DNA of 64,000 nucleotides. Origin: Ancylothrix sp. D3o (GTDB lineage Bacteria; Cyanobacteriota; Cyanobacteriia; Cyanobacteriales; Oscillatoriaceae). Positions within the stretch are counted from its first letter, which is position 1, and each line of letters begins with the position of its first letter. The notes beneath the pieces are model-generated. The model made no database searches, was not told where the DNA came from, and saw nothing but the letters and a program-made list of their open reading frames with translations. This document shows positions 17,947 through 28,000 of this stretch, in pieces. The position numbers and the translations under genes were made by a program. The stretch covers positions 139,441-203,440 of the forward strand of contig NZ_JAMXEX010000004.1 in NCBI RefSeq assembly GCF_025370775.1, in the 5' to 3' direction.

Positions 17947-18819
17947 ATGACCCGCCGCGCCCTCCTGCTAGTCAACCCCCACGCCCGCCGGGGGCAAGAA
18001 GGCCGATTGCAAGCCATACAGCAATTGCAATCCCTCGGACTAGAATTAATAGAAGAGTCTGCCGAAAACCCCAAGATTCTCCCTGACTTGATTCGGCAAT
18101 ATCGCCACAAAGTAGACTGCGTAATTATCGGCAGCGGCGATGGCACAATTAATGCCGCCCTCGACGGATTGATCGACACCCAATTACCCTTGGGCATCCT
18201 GCCATTAGGAACCGCCAACAACCTCGCCCGCAATCTGGAAATTCCCTCATCCTTGCCCAATGCCTGCCAAATAATTGCCTCTGGCAACCAGCGGCGCATT
18301 GATTTAGGCTCGGTTAATGGTAAACCCTTTCTGAACGTTGCCGGCATGGGGTTAAGTGCAGAAATCAACAAAACCGTCAAAAAAGAATTCAAACGACACT
18401 GGGGAATTTTTGCCTATATTGCCACCGCCGCGCCGGTGTTGTGGAAAAGCCGGCCTTTTTGGGCCGAAATTTCTAGCAAGGATCAGCAGTTTCGCGTGAA
18501 AACTGTCCAAATCACTGTCTGTAATGGACGCTATTATGGCACCGGCCTCAGCGTCGCCCCCGATGCCACCATCGACGACCGCCGACTCGATTTATACTGC
18601 ATTGAAATACATCACTGGTGGGAAATTTTTGCTTTGCTTCCGGCAATTTTACAAGGCAAGCCGGCCAGAGGTATTCAAACCTTACAAGCCGAAATTATCA
18701 ACATTTATACCCGGCGGCCTCACGTTGTTGATGTCGATGGTGAAATCGCCAGTATGACACCGGTAGAATTTCGGATTTTACCAGAAATTTTATCTGTCTT
18801 TGTACCGGAACCAAGCTAA
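17947..18819 (+). CDS. Diacylglycerol/lipid kinase family protein (YegS-like)
   Basis: A 290-residue cytoplasmic or membrane-associated lipid kinase of the DAGK catalytic family. Hallmarks are LLLVNPHARRG at the start, the nucleotide-binding IIGSGDGTINAALDGL (GGDGT-type motif, here GSGDGT), LPLGILPLGTANNLARNL and the second-domain metal or structural motifs RRLDLY and VDVDGE. It phosphorylates a lipid such as diacylglycerol, but the true substrate is unknown. The first glycine of the usual GGDGT is serine, a minor change seen in some homologues. It sits alone between two kinase genes and is preceded by heptamer repeats. Confidence 0.93.
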   Translation: MTRRALLLVNPHARRGQEGRLQAIQQLQSLGLELIEESAENPKILPDLIRQYRHKVDCVIIGSGDGTINAALDGLIDTQLPLGILPLGTANNLARNLEIPSSLPNACQIIASGNQRRIDLGSVNGKPFLNVAGMGLSAEINKTVKKEFKRHWGIFAYIATAAPVLWKSRPFWAEISSKDQQFRVKTVQITVCNGRYYGTGLSVAPDATIDDRRLDLYCIEIHHWWEIFALLPAILQGKPARGIQTLQAEIINIYTRRPHVVDVDGEIASMTPVEFRILPEILSVFVPEPS

Positions 18820-18934
18820 ACAGATTCGCCGGCACCCGCTTCTGTTTTAAATAGTCGCCCGCACCCCAAACAATTTAAAATTAAGCATTTTCAAGACTGT
18901 GAAAAAAACCCGAATTCAACAGGGAGAAATATTA

Positions 18935-21904
18935 ATGAAAGCGATCAAAACCCAACCCCCACACTTTGAATGGATAGGGCTGCCGGTGCGCCGACAAGGA
19001 GCGCTAATCATTGCCATTCCTGTCTCCTGTTTGATCGCCTCCGTCTTGGCTATATCCTGGTTACGCGACAACACCCTCCAAATACGCGCCCAGAAAGAAA
19101 ACAGCAACGATATCATCAAGCAAACCAACTACGTTTATAAAACTTTAGTCGATGCTGAAACCGGCATTCGTGGCTACGCCCTCACTAAACGCAATGAATT
19201 TCTCGAACCTTATTTAAACGCAAAAACGGCCTTGCCAAAAGCCCTCCAAAAACTCAGAGTCCAAATTCCCGCCAATTCTCCCCAGCAAACACAATTTCAA
19301 AAAATTGAGCGTAACATTCAACAAACAATCCTGCTTTTAGATAACACCCTACCTACGCTCAACCGTCAAAACTTAACGCCGCAACCAAGCCAAAAGCTAA
19401 CCAAGCAATTGCTAGAAGGCAAACAAAAAATGGATGTCTTGCGAGGCATCATCGCTCAATTTTTGAACGTCGAAAAACAACACCAAGAGCAATTAGATCG
19501 GCAACTTAAAATTTGGGTAGAATGGACAAATATTGCCCAAATTGCTGCCTTAGTTTTTGGGAGTCTGGCTGCCGTCACCTCTTGGTATTTATTTGATCGC
19601 TTACACGGCCAACTCGAAGCCCGCGAAAGCAGCGTACAAGAAAGTAAAATCCACATTCAAGCGGTGGTAGATAACGCCGCCGATGCCATTATTACCCTAG
19701 ACGAAAAAGGGCAAATTAAATCATTCAATCGGGCGGCAGAGGGCATTTTTGGCTACAATATGTCCGAGATTATGGGCAAAAATTTCCGGCAACTTTTGGG
19801 AGAAACTGCTACCTATGAAACCACCAGCGATCCCCTGAGTTATTTTATTGCTACCTCGACGGCAAAAATCTGTTGTTGTCGCCGAGAAAGCATTGGCCTG
19901 CGTAAAGATAAAAGTCGATTTTTTATGGATATAGCTATCAGCGAAATGCGCCTCGCTGATCAGCATCTTTTTATTGCCATTTGCCGCGATATTAGCGAAC
20001 AAAGACAAGTTGATGAAACGCTACGCAACCAAGCCCAACTTTTGGATCTCGCCAACGATAGTATTTTGGTGTGGGATTTTAATGATTGTCTAAGCTACTG
20101 GAATCAAGGTTCGAGAAGACTTTATGGCTGGCGCAAAAAAGAAACACTCGGTCAAAATATCCACACTTTATTACAAACAGAATTTCCCCAACCGCTAGAA
20201 GAAATTAAAAAAATACTTGTCCAACAAGGTTATTGGGAAGGCGAACTTACCCAAGTTAAACAAGATGGCACAAAAGTTACTGTGGCGACGCGCTGGACTT
20301 TACAGCGTGATGAACAACAGCAGCCGATGGCAATTTTACAAATAAATAATGATATTAGCGAACAGAAAAAAATTCAAAATGCTCTGCGCGATTCCCAACA
20401 AATGTTACAATTAGTTATTGATAATATTCCCCAATATATTTTGTGGAAAGATCGTAATTCGGTGTTTTTGGGAAGCAATCAAAATGTTGCCTTGATGTCT
20501 GGTTTAAATTCACCAGCAGAAATGATAGGAAAAACCGATTATGACTTGCCAATAGAAGCAGAAAGAGCCAAATTTTACCAAGAAGAAGACCAGCGGGTGA
20601 TAGAAACAAATACTCCAATTTTTCATAGAATTGAAAAATTATCTCTGCCTAATAGCGGCGAGCAAATGTGGGTTGATATCAGCAAAATTCCTCTGACTAA
20701 TGCCAGTGGTGATGTGGTGGGTATTTTGTGTACTTTTGATGATATTTCCCAACGCCGGCAGGCTGCGGCGGCTTTGGCAGAAAGTGAGCAGCTTTTCCGG
20801 GCAACTTTTGAGCAAGCAGCAGTGGGAATGGCTCAAGCTACTTTGGAAGGTAAACTGTTATTGGTCAATCAAAAGTTATGTGATTTGTTGGGAAAAAGTG
20901 CCGAAGAATTGCAAGAAATGTACTTTCAAGACATTACACACCCCGAAGATTTGCCGATAGAATTAAAGTATTTAGACGAATTATTAGGCGGAGAAATTAA
21001 TAGCTATACCATTGAAAAACGCTTTATTCGTTCTGATGGTGAGGCGGTTTGGGCAAATTTGATGGTTTCCGTGCTTTACCATTCAGAGGGCCATCAATCG
21101 CTGTTTGGTGTTGTAGAAGATATCCGTGAGCGCAAGCAGGTACAAGAAGCTTTGGTAGCAAGAGCCGATGAATTAGCAAAAATGACGGCGATCTTGGCAA
21201 AAACTACTACAAATTTGAAAAAACGTAATCAAGAGCTTGACCAATTTGCTTATGTGGTTTCCCATGATTTAAAAGCTCCTTTGCGAGCAATTGCGAATCT
21301 CAGTAGTTGGATAGAAGAAGATTTGCATGAGGTGATGACAGAGGAAACGCAACAGCAAATGAATTTGCTCAGGGGACGGGTTCACCGTATGGAGGCTTTG
21401 ATTAATGGTTTGCTGGAATATTCGCGTGTGGGGCGTATCCATACAGCGGTAGAGTTAGTAAATGTGGGTAAGTTGCTTATGGATGTAATTGATTCGCTTG
21501 CACCGGCCCCGACTTATCAGGTACAGGTGGAAACTCCGATGCCAATTTTTAAAACGCAGCGCTTGCCTTTGGAGCAAGTTTTTTCTAATTTGATAAGTAA
21601 TGCCATTAAGCACAACCGGAAAAAAGGCGGTTATGTGAAAATTTCTGCTCAAGAACAAGGCGAATTTTATGAGTTTTCGGTGGCAGATGATGGCCCCGGA
21701 ATTGCTCCCCAGTATCACGAAAAAGTTTTTGTAATTTTTTCGACTCTGGAGGCGCGGGATAAGGTGGAGAACACCGGCATCGGTTTATCTCTGGTGAAAA
21801 AAATTGTTGAAACCCAAGGAGGAACGATCAAACTTGATTCACAAGAGGGTCAAGGGGCGACTTTTAGCTTTACCTGGCCCAAAAAAACGGTAACACATTA
21901 CTAA
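18935..21904 (+). CDS. CHASE3 membrane sensor histidine kinase with PAS repeats
   Basis: A 989-residue kinase. The ATG at 18935 is chosen because GGGAGA precedes it; an upstream GTG at 18899 lacks a site. A membrane helix near residues 20-40 is followed by a CHASE3 extracytoplasmic domain (YVYKTLVDAETGIRGYAL), a second helix near 200-220, then four PAS domains. The kinase core has H777 in YVVSHDLKAPLRA, the phytochrome-like HisKA form, and a HATPase domain (SNAIKHN, DDGPGI, NTGIGLSL). The Rcp1-like regulator gene starts 3 bases after the stop, so the pair is surely co-transcribed and likely a cognate two-component system. The input signal is unknown. Confidence 0.93.
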   Translation: MKAIKTQPPHFEWIGLPVRRQGALIIAIPVSCLIASVLAISWLRDNTLQIRAQKENSNDIIKQTNYVYKTLVDAETGIRGYALTKRNEFLEPYLNAKTALPKALQKLRVQIPANSPQQTQFQKIERNIQQTILLLDNTLPTLNRQNLTPQPSQKLTKQLLEGKQKMDVLRGIIAQFLNVEKQHQEQLDRQLKIWVEWTNIAQIAALVFGSLAAVTSWYLFDRLHGQLEARESSVQESKIHIQAVVDNAADAIITLDEKGQIKSFNRAAEGIFGYNMSEIMGKNFRQLLGETATYETTSDPLSYFIATSTAKICCCRRESIGLRKDKSRFFMDIAISEMRLADQHLFIAICRDISEQRQVDETLRNQAQLLDLANDSILVWDFNDCLSYWNQGSRRLYGWRKKETLGQNIHTLLQTEFPQPLEEIKKILVQQGYWEGELTQVKQDGTKVTVATRWTLQRDEQQQPMAILQINNDISEQKKIQNALRDSQQMLQLVIDNIPQYILWKDRNSVFLGSNQNVALMSGLNSPAEMIGKTDYDLPIEAERAKFYQEEDQRVIETNTPIFHRIEKLSLPNSGEQMWVDISKIPLTNASGDVVGILCTFDDISQRRQAAAALAESEQLFRATFEQAAVGMAQATLEGKLLLVNQKLCDLLGKSAEELQEMYFQDITHPEDLPIELKYLDELLGGEINSYTIEKRFIRSDGEAVWANLMVSVLYHSEGHQSLFGVVEDIRERKQVQEALVARADELAKMTAILAKTTTNLKKRNQELDQFAYVVSHDLKAPLRAIANLSSWIEEDLHEVMTEETQQQMNLLRGRVHRMEALINGLLEYSRVGRIHTAVELVNVGKLLMDVIDSLAPAPTYQVQVETPMPIFKTQRLPLEQVFSNLISNAIKHNRKKGGYVKISAQEQGEFYEFSVADDGPGIAPQYHEKVFVIFSTLEARDKVENTGIGLSLVKKIVETQGGTIKLDSQEGQGATFSFTWPKKTVTHY

Positions 21905-21907
21905 AAT

Positions 21908-22336
21908 ATGGAAGAAAAAATGATTCATTTGCTATTGGTAGAGGATGATGAAGTTGATGTAATGAATGTCCGGCGGGCATTTAAAAAAAATAACATCACA
22001 AATCCTCTATATGTTGCCAACAATGGGTTAGAAGCACTGGCTATGTTGCGCGGCGACGCGGATGCCCAGGCGGTTCCTCCTCAGCGTCGGTTGATTTTGC
22101 TGGATATTAATATGCCCAAAATGAATGGGATTGAGTTTTTGCGGGAGTTGCGGAACGATCACGACCTCCGCATGATTCCTGTGATTGTGCTTACAACGTC
22201 GAATGAAGACCGCGATAAGGTAGAAGCTTATAACTTAAATGTGGCCGGTTATATTCTTAAGCCGGTGACTTTTGCGAGTTTTGTTGAAGCAATTGCTACG
22301 CTTAATAAATATTGGACTTTAAGCGAAATTCCTTGA
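21908..22336 (+). CDS. Rcp1-like single-domain response regulator
   Basis: A 142-residue CheY-type receiver with no output domain. The phospho-acceptor is D66 in LILLDINMPKMNG; acidic residues at 12-14 (VEDDE), the TTS switch region (VIVLTTSNE) and K in YILKP complete the active site. The inserted loop after the second helix (RGDADAQAVPPQRR) is typical of Rcp1, the partner of phytochrome-type kinases. An internal ATG at 21920 has GGAAG five bases upstream and may be the real start. It lies 3 bases after the CHASE3 kinase gene, whose HisKA type matches the Rcp family, so a cognate pair is likely. Confidence 0.94.
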   Translation: MEEKMIHLLLVEDDEVDVMNVRRAFKKNNITNPLYVANNGLEALAMLRGDADAQAVPPQRRLILLDINMPKMNGIEFLRELRNDHDLRMIPVIVLTTSNEDRDKVEAYNLNVAGYILKPVTFASFVEAIATLNKYWTLSEIP

Positions 22337-22585
22337 GTTTTTTATTGGGATTTCCAGTTGGGTCAGGAAAAAATACTTCTGGGGAGGGATTACTTTGTTC
22401 CCTCCTATATTTTATAAGGGTTAAGCAGTGTCGGTAAAACAAGTTCAAGCAAGCGCCTGGAGTAGTTAAAATGATTCCAGTAGATGCTGTTTTTTATCGG
22501 GCGCGATCAAGTGATTTTTATAGGTGATTGGGGCGGACGCATCTTTAGCTCATAAATCGGCCAAAAAATTTTTATAGTAGAGGTT

Positions 22586-24919
22586 ATGGAAGAACTTTTT
22601 AAGGTTTTAGTTGTAGATGATGATGAGGTGGATCGCATGACTGTCCGCCGGGCGCTGAAATCAGGAAAGGTGCGGGTAGAATTTCATGAAGCTGGCAACT
22701 GTGCGGAGGCTTTTGAGGCGCTGAAAGAACAAGCGTTTGATTGTGCGGTTTTTGATTATTGTTTGCCTGATGGTGATGGTTTGTCTTTGGTGCGAAAAGT
22801 GCGAGAAGCTGGGATTAAAATGGCTTTGATTGTTTTAACCGGCCAAGGAGATGAGCAAATTGCTGTGGATTTAATGAAGGCCGGTGCGAGTGATTATCTG
22901 TCTAAGTCTCGCGTTGCAGCAGAAAGTTTATGCCGCAGTGTTCGCAATGCTATTCGTATTCATCGGGCGGAAATAGAGGCGGAATTAGCTAATCAAAAGC
23001 TTAAGGAAAGTGAGGAACGCTATCGCCTGGTTTTACAAGGTTCTAATGATGGCATTTGGGATTGGGATTTAGAAAAAAATGAGATTTATTGGAATGATCG
23101 ATTTTTTGAAATTATTGGGGTGGCTCGTAATCAATTTGGGGGAACTTTAGAGGCGTTTTACGAACAATTACACCCCGCAGATCGGCCCCGAATTCAAGAG
23201 GCATTTTCAGCCCATTTTAATACCGGGGTGGAGTATAATGTGGAGTTTCGCATCCGCCACGCATCGGGACACTATCGCTATTGTACTTGCCGGGGCAAGG
23301 CTCAACGAAATCACGAAGGCTACCCGGTACGAATTGCCGGAATTATTAGCGATATTACGGAAGGAAAGCTGGCTGAAAAGGAGGTATTAAAACAGCACAG
23401 ACGTTCGCAATTGTTTGCGGAATTAACATTAAAAATAAGGCAGTCTTTGCAAATTGAAGAAATTTTGCAAACAACGGTGGAGGAAGTACGCCAACTTCTG
23501 CAAGCTGATCGGGTTTTAATTTACCAAATTGAAGGAAATGGATCGGGAACGGTTGTTACAGAAGCAGTGGTGCCGGGGTGTATGGCGATTGTCGGCAAAA
23601 AAATTTTTGATCCTTGTTTTAAAGAGGATTATTTACAGAAGTATGCAGGGGGACGAGTGCGAGCAATCGGGGATTTAAACTCGTCTAAAATGCAGCCGTG
23701 TCATATTAAGTTGTTAGAAAAATTTGGTGTTAAAGCAAATTTAGTTGTACCCATTCTTGGCAGTGAACAAACTCGCAACGATCCCAGCAATAAAAATCCT
23801 TTATGGGGGTTGTTAATTGCTCATCAATGTACTAAAACGCGGCAATGGACGCAGTTTGAAATTGATTTGTTGAAACAACTGGCAGATCAAGTGAGTGTGG
23901 CGCTGTGGCAAGCCCAACTTTTGGAAAAAGAAACTCAACAGCGGCAGCAATTAAGTGAACAAAATGCAGCCTTAGAACAAGCAATTAAGGAATTACAAAA
24001 AACCCAGGCGCAGTTAATTCAGTCGGAAAAAATGTCGGGTTTGGGGCAGATGGTGGCGGGGGTAGCGCATGAAATTAATAATCCGGTGACTTTTATTTAT
24101 GGAAATATTACACCGGCACAGGAGTATATTGAAGATTTGTTGAATGTGCTGCAACTTTATCAACAATATTATCCGATGCCGGTGGGGGCAATTCAAGAGG
24201 CTTTGGAAGAGTTGGATTTGGATTTTTTAATGACGGATTTGGATAAGCTATTGTCTTCGATGAAGGTGGGGGCTGATCGAATTCGTCAAATTGTCATGTC
24301 TTTGCGAAATTTTGCGCGGCTGGATGAGGCAACTATGAAGCCGGTTAATATTCACGAAGGGTTAGATAATACGCTGCTTTTGTTGCAACATCGCGTCGAA
24401 GAAAAAGAAGGAAAGCCGGCTATTAAAATTGTTAAGGAGTATGGCAATTTACCAAAGGTGGAATGTTATGCAAATCAGCTAAATCAAGTTTTTATGAATA
24501 TTCTTAATAATGCGATTGATGCAATTGAAATGGCAGCAGGTGAGTGGGGATTGGCTATTAGTAAAAATGGGGGTAGTCATCCAATTGTCTATGCAGAATC
24601 TCCTCTAATTAATATTCGTACCTGCACTGTCGATGATGAAAGGGTAGAAATCCGAATTTCTGATAATGGAATAGGCATGAAAGAAGAAGTACGTCGGCGG
24701 CTTTTTGATCCTTTTTTTACAACAAAGCCGGTGGGGAAAGGAACAGGTTTAGGGCTGGCAATCAGCTATCAAATTATTGTTGATAAACATGGTGGAAATT
24801 TAGAATGTGTTTCGATGCCTGAAAAAGGGGCAGAATTTATTATTGCAATTCCTATTTGTCAGCATCCCTCGACTCTCCAAAACCCCGGAGAAAGTTGTCC
24901 GGTGTTTATTGGCAGATAG
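22586..24919 (+). CDS. Hybrid histidine kinase with N-terminal receiver, PAS and GAF
   Basis: A 777-residue soluble protein. Order: receiver (1-125, phospho-acceptor D57 in VFDYCLPDGDG), PAS/PAC (~140-265), GAF (~285-445, LQIEEILQTTVEEVRQLLQADRV), coiled coil, HisKA with H495 in GVAHEINNPVTFIYGN, and HATPase with DNGIGM and GTGLGL. The N-terminal receiver suggests it is itself controlled by another kinase, a common phosphorelay layout in cyanobacteria. Its kinase core resembles those of the 837- and 1413-residue kinases nearby. It is separated from the Rcp1-like gene by about 250 bases, so it may have its own promoter. Confidence 0.93.
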   Translation: MEELFKVLVVDDDEVDRMTVRRALKSGKVRVEFHEAGNCAEAFEALKEQAFDCAVFDYCLPDGDGLSLVRKVREAGIKMALIVLTGQGDEQIAVDLMKAGASDYLSKSRVAAESLCRSVRNAIRIHRAEIEAELANQKLKESEERYRLVLQGSNDGIWDWDLEKNEIYWNDRFFEIIGVARNQFGGTLEAFYEQLHPADRPRIQEAFSAHFNTGVEYNVEFRIRHASGHYRYCTCRGKAQRNHEGYPVRIAGIISDITEGKLAEKEVLKQHRRSQLFAELTLKIRQSLQIEEILQTTVEEVRQLLQADRVLIYQIEGNGSGTVVTEAVVPGCMAIVGKKIFDPCFKEDYLQKYAGGRVRAIGDLNSSKMQPCHIKLLEKFGVKANLVVPILGSEQTRNDPSNKNPLWGLLIAHQCTKTRQWTQFEIDLLKQLADQVSVALWQAQLLEKETQQRQQLSEQNAALEQAIKELQKTQAQLIQSEKMSGLGQMVAGVAHEINNPVTFIYGNITPAQEYIEDLLNVLQLYQQYYPMPVGAIQEALEELDLDFLMTDLDKLLSSMKVGADRIRQIVMSLRNFARLDEATMKPVNIHEGLDNTLLLLQHRVEEKEGKPAIKIVKEYGNLPKVECYANQLNQVFMNILNNAIDAIEMAAGEWGLAISKNGGSHPIVYAESPLINIRTCTVDDERVEIRISDNGIGMKEEVRRRLFDPFFTTKPVGKGTGLGLAISYQIIVDKHGGNLECVSMPEKGAEFIIAIPICQHPSTLQNPGESCPVFIGR

Positions 24920-25056
24920 AACCTTAACCCCCTAGCCGCCTTTTCCGACAAGCGAAGGAGGCAGAAAGAGAGGTTTTTGAAGGAAAAAAAGATAATTCAT
25001 TCTGGTTGCTTTTCCTTTGGAGAGATGGCTAAAAAGAGGTTTTACTGGGTTTAACT

Positions 25057-28000
25057 TTAAATATTTGGCTGCAAAATAGGAAGGGAAATAATAAACTCTG
25101 TACCTTCGCCTATTACAGAATTACAGCGCAAAGTCCCCCCATGTTTTTCAACAACAATTTGATAGCTAATAGCTAATCCTAAGCCCGTGCCTTTTCCAAC
25201 CGGCTTGGTGGTAAAAAACGGGTCAAAAAGTCTCGGTTTTACTGTTTCAGGAATTCCCATCCCATTGTCAGAAATTGAGATTTGGACATTGTTATTATCT
25301 GTAACCGAAGTAACAATGTTAATCGTGCTAGGATTGGTATTAATTTCTTCAGCAGTGATGCGAAATAGGCGTTCGTCTAAAGCATCAATAGCATTGCTGA
25401 GGATGTTCATAAATACCTGATTAAGCTGGCCGGCGTAACATTCCACCAAGGGCAATTTTCCATAGTTTTTGATAACTTGAATTTCGGGATGATTGGGTTT
25501 AGCTTTTATCCGGTTCTGCAAAATTGTTAAAGTGCTATCAATTCCTTCGTGGAGATCCACTTGTTTGACAATTGCTTCATCCAGACGGGAGAAAGTTCGC
25601 AGCGATTTAACAATCTCTGAAATACGCTGAGCACCCACTTTCATTGAATCCAGCAATTTGGGTAAATCTTCTTGGATAAATTCTAAATCGATAGCTTCAA
25701 TTTCTGCCTCAATTTCTGGGGTGGCTTGCGGGTAAGCTTGACGATACATTTCAACTAACTTTAATAAATCTTCGGAATATTCTTTAGCGGGAGTAACATT
25801 GCCGTAAATAAAGCTGACAGGATTATTAATTTCATGGGCCACTCCCGCCACCATTTGACCGAGAGATGACATTTTTTCAGCTTGGATAAGTTGAGTTTGA
25901 GTGCGAGTTAGTTGCTGCATTGCTTGTTCGAGTTCTTGGCTTTTTGTCGTTGCTTCTGCGGCAGTTTGACGCATCTGTTCATAAAGTTCTGCTTGGTTTA
26001 TGGCAATCGCTAACTGTTCAGCAAGGGCTTGCAAAAGGTTAAGTTCTTCATCTTTCCAAGCCCGCATAGAAGTACAACTAACACAGCCAATCACTCCCAG
26101 TTTTTCGGAACGGGTTTTTATGGGTAAATCTATTAAAGATTTGTAGCCTAAAGAGCTAAAAAATTGTCGTTCTACGGGGTCAGCAATGGTAGAAATATCA
26201 TCGTATCGATAAGTTTCTTGCTTATAAATATTCTGGGCCAGACTTCCTGTAATATCTGCTGGAAAGTACCCTAAAACTGAAAATAGATCCTGATTCTTTG
26301 CTTCATGGAGGACGTCCCAAGCTGGCGGCTGTGCGTTGGGCAAAAACCACAGAAATATACAGCGATCAAGGTGTAATAAAGTATAAATTTCTTGCACCGC
26401 TGTTGACAAAATAGTATCCAGTTCTAAAGAGTTTCGGATTTGCGTTGCCAAACAGTTAATTAATGCTTGCCTTTGGGCTAATTCTCGATATTGGGCTTCA
26501 CTTTGCTGTAAGGCAATTTCCGCATTTTTACGCAGGGTTATATCTACACCAATTCCCCAAGTTTCCCACCCCGGAACAGGAAAATACTTAGAAATGTTTG
26601 ACCAAGCAATCGTTTTAGTTGTTCCATCTTTGGCAAGAACTTCCAGTTCCCAATTCCGATAATCATGGCCGCGTTCTTCCCACTCTGCAAAGATGGCATT
26701 CCGATAGTTTTCATCTGGATACATCATTTCAAAAGCTTGCGGATTTCCTTCGATCTCGGCGGCGGAATAGCCGGTTACTCTTTCACATTCTTTGTTCCAG
26801 ACAATAACGTTGCCATTGGTATCAATTGCATCCAACATCACCGGCATATTTTCTAAAATTAACCGCAATTTTTCCTCGCTTTGTTTAAAAGCAGCTTCGG
26901 TGTGTTTGCGCTCAGTTATTTCTATAAAAACACCCCCCAAACCCATCGGAGCCCCATCTATTCCTGGTAACGGAAAATAAGAAGAAAGCCAGTGGCGCTC
27001 GATCTCAGGTTCATTCACTATAGTGCCGCTAAATTCTTGGTTGAGAAGGGGAATGCCGGTAGCGATAATTTCTCGAAATATTGGCTCTAAAATCGGCCCC
27101 AAATGCGGCTGAATTTCAGTGATGGTTTTGCCAAGTTGCTTTTCAATTGGCACTCCTCCCATCTCAGCTAACTTAGCATTAATTTGCCTAATTCTTAAGT
27201 CAGGATCGTAAATCACCAACCCCACCGGCGCCGAGCTAAAAAAGGCATTAAATTGTGCCTGTTTCTGGGCTAATTCTTGTTCTAAAACTTTGCGCTCGGT
27301 GATATCCAGCAGCAAGCCATCCCAAATCAAACTTCCATCGCTTTGAAGTTCAGGACGCGCTATTGCTTGAATCCATTTGAGTTTACCCGAAGGAGTAATT
27401 ATCCGATATGCCCAATTCCAAGACTGCCGTTTTTTCTGAGCATTTGCAACTGACTCATTAAAAATATTTAAATCATCTGGGTGTATAATACTCCACATCA
27501 AATCTGCATCTTCCCAAACAGCCTCTGGTTCTATTTCAAATTCATTGCGACACCCAGGACTGATATAATTAAAGTGGTGTTTCTCCCCCTCCTTGTGTTG
27601 ATATTGATAAATCACCCCTGGAATATTTTCCGCTAAACGTTGGAAGCGGTTCTCCGATTTTTGCAAGGCAATTTCTGCATTTTTTCTCTCGGTTATTTCA
27701 AACACAATCAACCCTATCCCCACCGGCTCTCCTTCCTCCGAACATAAAGGAAGATAAGAAGCCAGCCAAGTCCTCTCTACCCCAGGTTTTTGAGAAGTTT
27801 TACCATTAATTTCTATATTAATAATCGGTTGTTTCGTAGCAATAACTTTTTCAATAGTTGGCGACAAGCTCGGCTCAAGTTCCGGCAATATTTCCCAAAC
27901 ATTTTTTCCTAAATGCTCGCTAATTGTCGGCCCATTCATCTCGGCAAGAGATGCGTTAATTTGAACAAATCGCAAGTCTCTATCTAAAACCGCAATTCCT